Positions 55,055 to 64,000 of a stretch of 64,000 nucleotides of DNA are shown here, piece by piece. Source of the DNA: Boothiomyces macroporosus (lineage: Eukaryota; Chytridiomycota; Chytridiomycetes; Rhizophydiales; Terramycetaceae). A model generated the notes under the pieces. It saw nothing but the letters and a program-made list of their open reading frames with translations. It did no database searches and was not told the DNA's origin. The translations under genes were made by a program, and so were the position numbers. Within the stretch, counting starts at the first letter, position 1, and each line of letters opens with the position of its first letter. The stretch lies in contig JADGKB010000005.1 of NCBI GenBank assembly GCA_027604185.1, positions 124,001 to 188,000 of the forward strand. Direction: 5' to 3'.

Positions 55055-58000
55055 TTAATATTGCGAGGCGATTTTATAGAGGAAAGATTCTTTTCGTAAG
55101 CGGCCTCCAAGCATGGCTTTCTTGTATAGAATCTTCATATCCATGTTTGTATCTAAAGGCGACATGAATGGTGCGAGCGACTTTCCTGGTAATGCATCTT
55201 CTTCTAAATCAAAGAACTTGTAGTAGTCAAATAATTTCCCCCAAAAAGCAGCCCTAAAATCATGAGGGAATTTCATAGCGATCGGAACAAGAATGTATCT
55301 GGCAAATACTCTATCACCAAAAGAGGTGGCAATAAAATGATCAATAAAGTCCTGGTATAAATTGAAAAAGTTTGGAATCTTTTCCAAAAACCCTTCATCG
55401 TAGGATTCATAGATGCTGTCAGTCAGCAATTCCAAGAGCTTGGCTAGCAAATCATTCACTCGATCATTGCGATAGATTTCATGTCCAGATTCGTCAGAAA
55501 GGAAGAACAAATGCATTACAGAATAAATCCGATTAATTTCCCAAGACTGCTTAGAAATAATACTTTCAGAAATGCCGACTGTTACAAATTCCAACCAAAG
55601 TAACACATCATCTACAGAAGAGATTTGGTCGTTCTTAAATCCAGCTGGGAATTTAAATATCCAGTCTTTTTGGATAGGTAGCACCGTTTGATCAAACTGT
55701 TGGACTTGGATCATCAATGACTTTGGATGCTTTGATGGATTTAATACTGTAAAAGCATTTGAATTGGATAGCGATTTGATGTTGAATTGAGTATCAAAAC
55801 ATTGTTGCACACGGGTAAAGTCCTGTCCTATCCACTCCTTGGAAAGCAAAACAGTTGTAAGCAACCTGTGTGCGGTATAGTCCAATCCAGGTAACGCAAG
55901 TGTGCAATACCAATTTACACATTTAATTACCATTTCCTTGTTTACAATTTCCTTATTTCTGAGATATATTGCAGAATTGAAAGAAATCCATGATTCTAAA
56001 AATTTGAATACACCATGAGCAAATATTGATATCCAGTAGTCTGATGGAATATTTAAATCAGGGCCAACTATCTGATTTACAAACATTGAGAGCCTATCTA
56101 AATTTTCATACTGATGTGTAGTGCCGTACTTTTGGACTTCAAAACTCATCAAATTCAATTGTGAAGCTAAAGTGCAACAATCTCTTGAAAACTGGTGCAA
56201 TTTTTCAACTAATCCAAATACATCTTTACAAACTGAGGTAGCGACTCCTCCATCAAACAGCTGGAATGGTGCTTGTTCCATTTGAATAAGAGGTAAGGTT
56301 GAAATATTCAATGACAAGAGTTCCGCATAGTTATAAAATTCGGATTGTAATTCAACACAATTTTTGCTGGGTTGAAATTGAAAGGTGGTTGCTTGCTTGA
56401 AGTAGACATACAAAAAATCGAGCGCAGCACAGTAGAACGAATTGTAGACCTTTGATTCCTAGTATTAATCGATTATTACCTGGAATTTGATTCCAGAAGT
56501 TTTAAGAGTTCGTAAAACAAGCTCCACAAATGGCACGTAAGCATCGTTAATTCCGCCTGCGTCCAACTGTGCCCTAAATTTCTCTAATGATGTCTTGAGC
56601 ATTCTTAAAAATGTAGCAAATGATTCAATAACTGCAGAATTTTCACTGATATTCCCATCTGAATCCATTGGGAAAATTGTGCTAATTTTTTCAGCAAAAT
56701 CCAAAAATAGTGCTCTATAACTATCAATAATTGATGCAGATAAGCCATAAATAAACAGTGTGTCAAATATCGTAAACACAGCTTTAACAATGTCTAAATG
56801 AGCCTTTTCAAGGTGATAGATGGAAATAAATCGAACAATTCTAGATACAAGAGTTGATCTAGTGATTGCCACAGCAGATTCGTAGGACGAACGACACAGG
56901 ATTCCAATTAGATTGAGAGCATTGAAAATGATATCCAGGCGTAGTCCCTCAACTGCTGGCCAGGTTGGATTGAAAAGAATATCTGAAAGAGTATCGACCA
57001 AATCTTCTGTCGCAAGAATATCTTCTGCAGATGAAGGTGAATGTTGGGCAATACATGTCAAGATGTAAATCAATTGAAGCTTATGCTCATCACTTGAGAC
57101 AATACGTAGCAAATACCTTACTCTTGTGGTAATGTTACTAAGGAGCAATCCTAAAATGATGTCAGACTGTAATAGTTTTAGAATAGTCTCCATATCATTT
57201 TCCAACTCTATCGGTTCAACTTTTTCTCCATTTCTCTTCTTTTTAAATCCAATCTGAGAATCCAGCTCCATTGATATAGTGGTTTCTAAGTTTAAAACAG
57301 TTTTACTAGAATATAAAGACAACATTAGCAAATGTTCATTCATAGCTCTGCCATTGTTGTGATATCCTAGTATCGTCGCGAGTAAGTTGATCGCCATACA
57401 ATACACAGTTTCATGCTTGGCATCCATCCCTATTCTGCTAACCAAGGCTATATTTTCCTTTTTCAATTTTGCAGTAATATCTTTACAATTTTGGGGAGAG
57501 TAAGATTGTGAGTATATTTTCTCCACAATCAATGAAATGATTTGCAATGAAAAAGCTCTTTGGGATGGAAATGTACTTTTAGTCAAGTGGACTAATTCTT
57601 CTATAGTGTATCCTGCTCGGTCTGGCTGATCTCCATGATGATACAAGCCAGAGATTGAGCCATACTCGACTCCTGAATCTAGTATACAACCATGAAAATC
57701 AAGTCGCATTTGGTCCTGCACTGCCATAGGAATCTCTTTCGTCCATTCCAACTTTTTCTCTTCATCCATTTTCATTAATCCTTCATCCACTGGCTTTGAA
57801 ACATTATTCGTTTCTAATTCATCACCAGAAGATTCTTTTTCCTTGTTTCCATATTTTTTTGCTGCATTCTTTTTGATAATTTCAATTGTCTCTTTACTAA
57901 ATGTGGCATATATCTCTTCTTGCGCTTCTTTGATTTGTTCTGCTGACATTCCACCAAGATATTTCATATTTGCGTCATGAATTTCATTTCCAGTTTCCTG

Positions 58001-58285
58001 CCCTGAGTGCATTTTAAGAGGTTGAATTGATCTGTGCTGAGCGATAGGAAATCCAGAGGGATGTTTCAATACGGGTGCATTTGAATCATCAGCATGGCGC
58101 TCCTTGATATTTGACAGGACAGTTCCAAATAACTCTGTGTTTGAATCGATTTTTGAAGGTAAGGCGAAATTCTGTCTTTGGGCAAATATCGATTTCTTTT
58201 CCGATTTTTTAATTATCTTTACTGATGGCTTGCTCTTTTCAAACTCTCTTTGCAATTCTAATAGTTCTTCATCACCAGAGATCAT
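55055..58285 (-). CDS. RPAP1: RNA polymerase II-associated protein 1 (RPAP1)
   Basis: About 1,069 residues from two exons (21-nt intron gtaataatcgattaatactag). The RPAP1-N motif is present: NMKYLGGMSAEQIKEAQEEIYATFSKETIEIIKK. The RPAP1-C motif follows: LEWTKEIPMAVQDQMRLDFHGCILD. A long helical-repeat body makes up the rest, with the usual divergent C-terminus. RPAP1 helps assemble and import Pol II and link it to Mediator. The ATG at 58285 (MISGDEELLELQREF) fits the conserved start and leaves only 9 bp to the HIS6 start codon on the other strand. Confidence 0.9.
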
Positions 58286-58294
58286 TTTTTTTAA

Positions 58295-59120
58295 ATGACA
58301 AAATTCAGACCTTGCATTGACTTGCATAACGGACAAGTGAAGCAGATAGTGGGCGGGACTCTATCTGAAAGGGACGAATCCCTAAAGACCAATTTCATTT
58401 CAGAGAAGCCGCCGTCTTATTATGCGCAGTTGTACAAGGACAATAGCTTGACTGGCGCTCACGTTATTAAGCTTGGGAAAAATAATGACGAAGCGGCATT
58501 GGAGGCAATTAAAACTTGGCACAATGAATTGCAACTAGGAGGCGGGATCAACCTGGATAATGCGGATTATTGGTTAGAGCAAGGAGCAAGACAAGTCATT
58601 GTAACTAGCTGGCTATTTCCTGATGCTGAATTTGATGAGAATAGACTCAGAAAACTAGTGGAGAAAATCGGAAGAGACAAATTAGTCATTGACTTGAGGT
58701 AGCGAGAACTAATATAGCTGTCGATCTGTTGGCAATGATTGGTATGTCGCAATGGACAAATGGCAGACTATTACATCAATGCAATTAAATGAAGGTACTA
58801 TAATTTAACTCAGAATCAATCCATAGATTGTCTGAAAGTTGTGCAGAGTTTCTCGTTCATGCTGCCGACGTGGAGGGCTTATGTAGAGGGATAGATGAAA
58901 GACTGGTAACAAAGCTCGGGCAGTGGTGTAGTATACCAACTACGTATGCTGGAGGCGGTAAAGAACTGGCAGATTTGGACCTTGTAAAACAACTGTCAAA
59001 CAGCAGAATAGACCTGACTTTTGGAAGGTAGTTTTCAATTAACCTAGTGCCCTGGATATATTTGGAGGGAATCAAATCAAATTCATGGATGCAGTGGATT
59101 GGAATAACAAGAACCAATGA
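58295..59120 (+). CDS. HIS6: Histidine biosynthesis isomerase (ProFAR isomerase, HisA type)
   Basis: Fourth step of histidine synthesis, an Amadori-type isomerisation of ProFAR. About 255 residues from four exons (introns 19, 19 and 20 nt). The TIM-barrel starts with [17 protein letters not shown] (catalytic Asp). It continues with [65 protein letters not shown] (second catalytic Asp), [13 protein letters not shown] and GSALDIFGG. This is the eukaryotic His6 version. It indicates amino-acid prototrophy for histidine. Confidence 0.96.
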
Positions 59121-59199
59121 ATTTAGCTTTCTTTTAATAAAGTCATTCCGCTGAATTGTCTGCAATATCAAATGTTTGCTCTCTGTTTTCTTTCGCGTA

Positions 59200-61026
59200 A
59201 TGACAAATCTAAACAGCTATCTAAAGGCAAAACTAAATCAGCAAGAATTGGAAAAACCAGAGATTCATATGGACCCATTTCCAGCTGAATACAAAGCTTC
59301 TCGTCATTCAAGTCCAAAAAAGAAGTCTCAACCACCTCCAGAGGAAGATTATTCTAGCGGATCGAATTTCTGGAAAATAGCTCAGAATGAAGATACCAAA
59401 AATGATATTCCATTGAAATCAATGAAATCAAAAGTAGACACAGAGGAGGTATTTGTCACCAAAGCTAATTACGCGAAACCAGACTCTTCAGTTGCAAAGT
59501 TGCTTAAAAAGATTAAGCAGCATGAGATTGACGGAACACTCTTGGAAGAAAAGGTAATTTCTACTCATATAGACCTTGAAAGAAGGTGAAATTTGGTATT
59601 TTGACAATCTATCGCGTACAAGGATCTCAGCAAAGTTGATTTGCAATAGTCATGAACAATACCTTAAAGTCTACACTATTGATGGTTTAAATGTATTAGC
59701 AACAGTAAATCTATCCAATGTCTATCATGTTGGTTCTGAAATAGGAGTTGAGCCAAAGTTTATAGTTCAAACTATCGCCAAGTCTTATACCTTTGGAGTT
59801 GATTCGGTAACGCACCGAGATACTTGGATCAAGAACATTAAAAGATACGTAAAAGACAAGCAGGAGAAGGCTTATGAGGTTGCTGGGTCTACTGAAACCC
59901 TCACTGAAGAATCAGAGCCTTTTTCTAATGGCGAAGTGCTACGTATAAACGAATTATCCACCAGCATTGCTGCTCGAGTAGCGCAAATTGGAAAAATTGT
60001 ACAAATGCGCTTAAAGGGAAATAATGTTCAATTAGAAGACTCGGAAACTCTAGAGGACGACAGCAATATTGGCAAAGAGATTGAAATACTATCGCAAAAG
60101 ATGGATGTTAACAATGATAAATTATTAACCGAAATTGTAGAACTAAAACCTATTTTATCTGCGTCGATTTCACAAACAGATAAATTGGATTTAATTAAAA
60201 ACGAGTTGTCAGCAAACGAAAAAAGAATCAAAATTTTGATGGATAAGGTAGAGTCCTTTGAAAAGAATTTTGTAAAGTTTGCACAAGATGCGGAAGGTAG
60301 AGAACTTGATACTCCCGGAGCTTCCTCTTACATTCAAATAGACAGGCCGACAAAGAATATCATTGTCTCTATGAACGACAAATTAATTCAGTTGGCCAGG
60401 CTGCAAGAGCATACGACAGATTCACATTCCTCGAAATTAGCAAGTTTGGACAAGAAATTGTCCGTAGGTAAAAGTACAGATACAAAAGAAATGTTGGATC
60501 AACTATCGTCAATCCAAAAAACATTGGAATCTAGAATTACCAGGTTGGAGAAGCAAATCTACGAAAGTGCCGATAATCAAAAACACATTATATCTCTTTT
60601 ACAAAGCAAAACTACCGCTTCTTCAAATTCTTCTGATAGTGATGACGACCATGTTCAGAATCTAAAGGAAGAGTTTCAAGAATTCAAACAATTGTGGAGA
60701 AACGAGCAAAGGCTTTCAAAAGTAGCTCTGCCTAATCCTAGGATCGAATGTCTCAGTTAGTAAACATGTTTTCAATGTTACAAGACGCGCATTCGTCAAT
60801 ATTAACCCAATTTAAAGCCCTGGATTTGAATGAAATGGTAAAAGTCAAAGATAAGGTAGATGGAATTGAAAGCAAAGTATCGCAGTTATTGCAGCAGAGG
60901 GAAAATAGCGAGCAAATAATTTCACAAATCCACAAGAATATCGTCAGCTTTCTTCCCTTGAATTTGGAATCAAAATTGTTCAATATAGAGCAAACCTTGA
61001 ATTCAATGGTTGATAAAAAAGAATAA
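59200..61026 (+). CDS. PH-domain coiled-coil protein of unknown role
   Basis: About 595 residues from three exons (introns 19 and 20 nt). A disordered basic N-terminus is followed around residues 125-225 by a PH-like domain (LKEGEIWYFDNLSRTRISAKLIC...FIVQTIAKSYTFGVDSVTHRDTWIKNIKRYVKD, with the invariant Trp in the last helix). The C-terminal 350 residues are acidic and heptad-rich with an Asp/Ser-rich break (SSDSDDDH). The PH domain suggests phosphoinositide binding and the coiled coils suggest oligomerisation. I do not recognise a named family. Confidence 0.72.
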
Positions 61027-61193
61027 AGAGTTTTGATTAATTATTTTAGACTTGCCTTTCTACTAGAGAATCAGAGAATGTCTCATGTGCAAAAACGACA
61101 GTTTGTGTCACAACTAGATTTAGAGCATTCTAATTGATTACTGCAAACAATTAGTAAATAAAGATTTTTCTTTCATTGTCAACATTTTCATCT

Positions 61194-63944
61194 ATGGGTA
61201 TTTCAGGTAAACCAGCCCTTCCTCGCCTTAAAATTCCCGGTGACATGGGTGAATCCCAGAATATGATTAGTAGGAATGAAATTAAACATAGGAACTGGTG
61301 AAAGCGCGTACAAAACATCAAACCAAGTCAGGCAAGTAAAACAGCATTGATGATAGAAAACAGTAGGTTGGGTTAATGCAAACGTGCTCAATTCACCTTT
61401 GCCATCACCGTGTGTATCACTAAGTCAAATCGGAACACCTACTCCAGTTGAAATTGAATTCATACCTTTACCGCCAGGAACAACGATTATCTTTGCAAAA
61501 CTTATGAAGATCGTGACTGCATTTCCTTCGGCATTTCTTGCAATATTATTAACGTATTTGGATGCTGTATCATATGGGATCATTATTTTTCCACAACTGG
61601 ATAGTAACATTCCAAAAAGTGCACCACAGGCAGGAATTTCTATATTTCTATGCAGTACCATTATATCACAGATTGTTTTTTCTATTGGTTCACAGTTTAA
61701 TGGAGCTGTTGGCAGTATGGTAACAGGTTTCTAACTAGACCATTGAGCTTGTTCCGTTCTTGAATAATATTTGTGCAGTAATTGAAGCACAAATGCAAGG
61801 AATGCCAATTGCGAGCGTAATAGCGACTATTATGACCGCATTCGCGTGCAGCGCAATTCTTACGGGTATTACTTTTTTGGCCATTGGATATTTCAAACTG
61901 GGAAATATTATACACTTTTTCCCAAGACATATATTGGTCGGCTGTATAGGTGGAATAGGATTATTTCTTGTTTTGACAGCGATTGAAGTAACTGCACATG
62001 AAAAGTTTGACCTTACGGTGACTTACATTCAGGCAATATTTGAAAAAGAAAAACTGGTATTATGGGGCACCAGCTTATCGATGGCCGGAACATTGAAATT
62101 TTTGCAAAGGTATATTAGGAATGCATTGCTGATCCCTGCATTCTACTTGTTCTCTTTTGGGATGTTTTGGGCAGTTGCTGGAGGCTTGAATATATCCTCA
62201 GATGTTCTTCGAGCAAATGGCTGGTTATTAGATTTTGTAGATGGTGAAGACGTACCGTTTTATGAATTCTGGACGTATTATAACTTTGGTTTAGTAAATT
62301 GGAAAGCAGTGTTGGGTAACTAAATATTAAGCAAGCAACTGTTCCTACTCAGTTAGCAATGACATTTTTTGGAGTTTTACAGGTTCCAATCCATGTACCT
62401 GCGCTTTCGGTTACATTAAATCAAGATATTATATTTAGTAACGAACTAATCCTTCATGGAGTGAGTAATTTGGCTGCTGGTTTATCTGGAACACTTCAAA
62501 ACTATATGGATTATGCAAATTCGTTATTCTATATCAGATCAGGAGGAGCATCAAAAATCAGCAATGGAATACTCATAGCCGGAACGTTAATTTTATGGAT
62601 TGAAGGCAAGGGAATAATATCGGTTATACCATCTATAGTAGTTGGAGCGTAAGTATAATTTAACACAGTTTGATTTTCCACATTGGTATCGATTTGATTG
62701 TGGAGAGCTTGTTTGAAACTGTACATGACGGAATTGAACCTCTGGAATATGCAACTGTGCTAATCATTACATTTATAATGGGCTTTGTTGGGTTTCCCGA
62801 AGGAATCGGCGCTGGAGTGGTGCTATCATGCGTATTCTTTGTGTTCATGTATTCTCGGTCATCGGCAATAAGAGAGACATTCACTGGAAAGGATGTTAGT
62901 TCAACAATTAGTAGACCATTCAGACATCAGCTTTTTTTGGATAAAGTCGGTACTCAGACAAGAATCCTTAAACTCCAAGGATTCATGTTTTTTGGAACCG
63001 CGAATCAATGTACTTTTTCGTTTAACAGTAGTGGAAGAGCACATAAAAGACATGACATCCCGATCAGAGCCCATCCGTTTCATCATCCTAGATTTCGCGT
63101 TGATAACTGGAATAGGATACTCTGCACTAGAAACATTCAAACGAGTGAAACGCACTTTGAAGAAGAATAATATTCATTTGATAATGTGCAACCTGAACAA
63201 ATTCGCGGAAAAGATTCATTTATCAGGAATATTTGATTTAGAGGCAGAGGAAGACGATGAATTAGAAGAGCGATTCGTTCATATTTTGCCGACCCTTAAT
63301 GACAGCTTGGAATACACTGAAAGTTACTTTTTGGAAAGTCTCTACGATCAAGCGGGATTGCCGTCATCGATCAAAATAGAGAGCGAGGCTTCATGTGAGT
63401 CTCCAAGAGATAAACAATTGTCTTTTGCAGCAGTAACAGTGCTGGAAGGTAAACATAATCTAACAAAGACCATCCACTGATAAATTACACTTTTCCAGGT
63501 AACCAAAGGCCATTTAAATCCTTGTTCCAAGCAATTCTAGACTCTGAGAATATCGATGACAAGGTCCTTGAAATATTTGGCGCAGAATTTGTCAAAGTGG
63601 AATTCAAACTGGATCAAATAGTTTACAAAAAGATGACCACACCACAAGCCTTGTATATTCTAGAAGCTGGTGAATTGGCCCTGATGTCTGATAGCGATAC
63701 CATAATTGAAACTGTTTTACCAGGATGCATGGTTGGAGATATGGAGTTGATTTCAAACAGGCCTCGAATATGCACACTGAAATGTACTTCGCCTGCTATT
63801 ACGTGGATGCTATCTGAAGATTCCTTTACCAAATTGTCAAAGTTGCACCCTTACTTGGCAATCCAGTTTATCCGCCAAATTTCAATGCCATTTAATTCCG
63901 CAAGACTACATAACATGGTCCACCACTGGGCTCAATTACGCTGA
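61194..63944 (+). CDS. SulP-family anion transporter with STAS and cNMP-like domains
   Basis: About 868 residues from eight exons (introns 22, 21, 19, 20, 20, 22 and 20 nt; exact multiple of three). A cytosolic N-terminus precedes about ten membrane helices of the SulP/SLC26 fold: LAILLTYLDAVSYGIIIFP, FPRHILVGCIGGIGLFL, and a VPIHVPALSVTLNQD segment. Then come a STAS domain (LQGFMFFGTANQLEEHIKD...FIILDFALITGIGYSALETFKRV) and a C-terminal cyclic-nucleotide-binding-like fold (ALYILEAGELALM, LPGCMVGDMELISNRPRICTLKC). This layout matches yeast YGR125W/Vsb1, a vacuolar transporter, rather than the plasma-membrane sulfate permeases Sul1/Sul2. Sulfate transport is therefore not assured. Confidence 0.88.
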
Positions 63945-64000
63945 ATAAAGTCTCTCAAGAGTTTGATTTCCACCAATTTTTTTCCAAAATCAAATGACGG
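63945..64000. other. Window edge after the SulP gene
   Basis: 56 bp. An ATG at 63994 (ATGACGG) could be the start of the next gene, but only seven bases are visible. Confidence 0.2.

Noticed and set aside
61194..63944. Plasma-membrane sulfate permease (SUL1/SUL2) as part of the sulfur cluster
   Set aside because: The C-terminal cyclic-nucleotide-like fold and the FPRHILVGCIGG helix fit the Vsb1-type clade better.
1..64000. Frameshifted or decayed genes (many apparent frame breaks)
   Set aside because: Nearly every break coincides with a GT-AG segment of 16-30 nt whose removal restores family homology and a total length divisible by three.
1..64000. CRISPR arrays, IS elements, rRNA or tRNA genes
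   Set aside because: None seen by eye; the only clear tandem repeats are the AHI1 coding repeat and the 93-bp duplication.

Overview
This window is nuclear DNA from an opisthokont on the fungal side of the tree. The genome is very compact and AT-rich. Fungal-type genes include the POR-domain sulfite reductase subunits Met5 and Met10, the ERMES subunit Mdm12, Hse1, Mdm1 and a His6-type HisA. Beside them are genes that most yeasts and moulds have lost: a Jouberin/AHI1 homologue (a ciliary transition-zone protein), a five-LIM PINCH-like protein, an Integrator subunit (INTS7), a SWEET sugar transporter and complex I NDUFS1. Together these suggest an early-diverging, probably zoosporic or aphelid-like lineage with aerobic mitochondria. 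I cannot name the species.

Almost every gene is broken by introns of only about 19-22 nt, typically GTA(A/T)...(T/C)TAA(T/C)...AG. I could place about 95 introns by keeping the reading frame and protein-family homology intact. One is 16 nt and one 18 nt; a handful are 25-64 nt. Apparent frame breaks in this window are therefore introns, not pseudogenes. Gene models below are stitched across them. Almost all stitched lengths are exact multiples of three and match the family lengths.

Layout. 1-6.7 kb: GLTP (partial), a zinc-finger protein, a Sos7-like kinetochore candidate, ORC5, AHI1 and an ATP synthase j-like protein. 6.8-16.7 kb: PEPCK, a DUF1279 protein, a mitotic cyclin, CDC25, PINCH, CapZ-alpha, UBE2H and BI-1. 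16.7-31 kb: a GLTSCR1-like protein, PDH E2, an SSX2IP/Msd1-like protein, SERINC, eIF4E, YTM1, an MDM1-type sorting nexin, an FMN reductase, an HMG-box factor and oligopeptidase B. 32.0-35.0 kb: a 2.9-kb gene-free stretch with a 93-bp tandem duplication. 35-42 kb: INTS7, NDUFS1, MDM12, coactosin and phosphoserine phosphatase. 42.4-53.7 kb: a sulfate-assimilation cluster. 53.7-64 kb: an F-box/LRR protein, RPAP1, HIS6, a PH/coiled-coil protein and a SulP-STAS-cNMP transporter.

The most striking system is the sulfur cluster. PAPS reductase (MET16) and the sulfite reductase hemoprotein subunit (MET5) are divergent neighbours. After HSE1 and SWEET comes a sulfite reductase flavoprotein (MET10) whose N-terminus is a siroheme synthase (Met8) domain in the same reading frame. 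One polypeptide thus appears to combine the enzyme that makes siroheme with the subunit that feeds electrons to the siroheme protein encoded 2.2 kb away.
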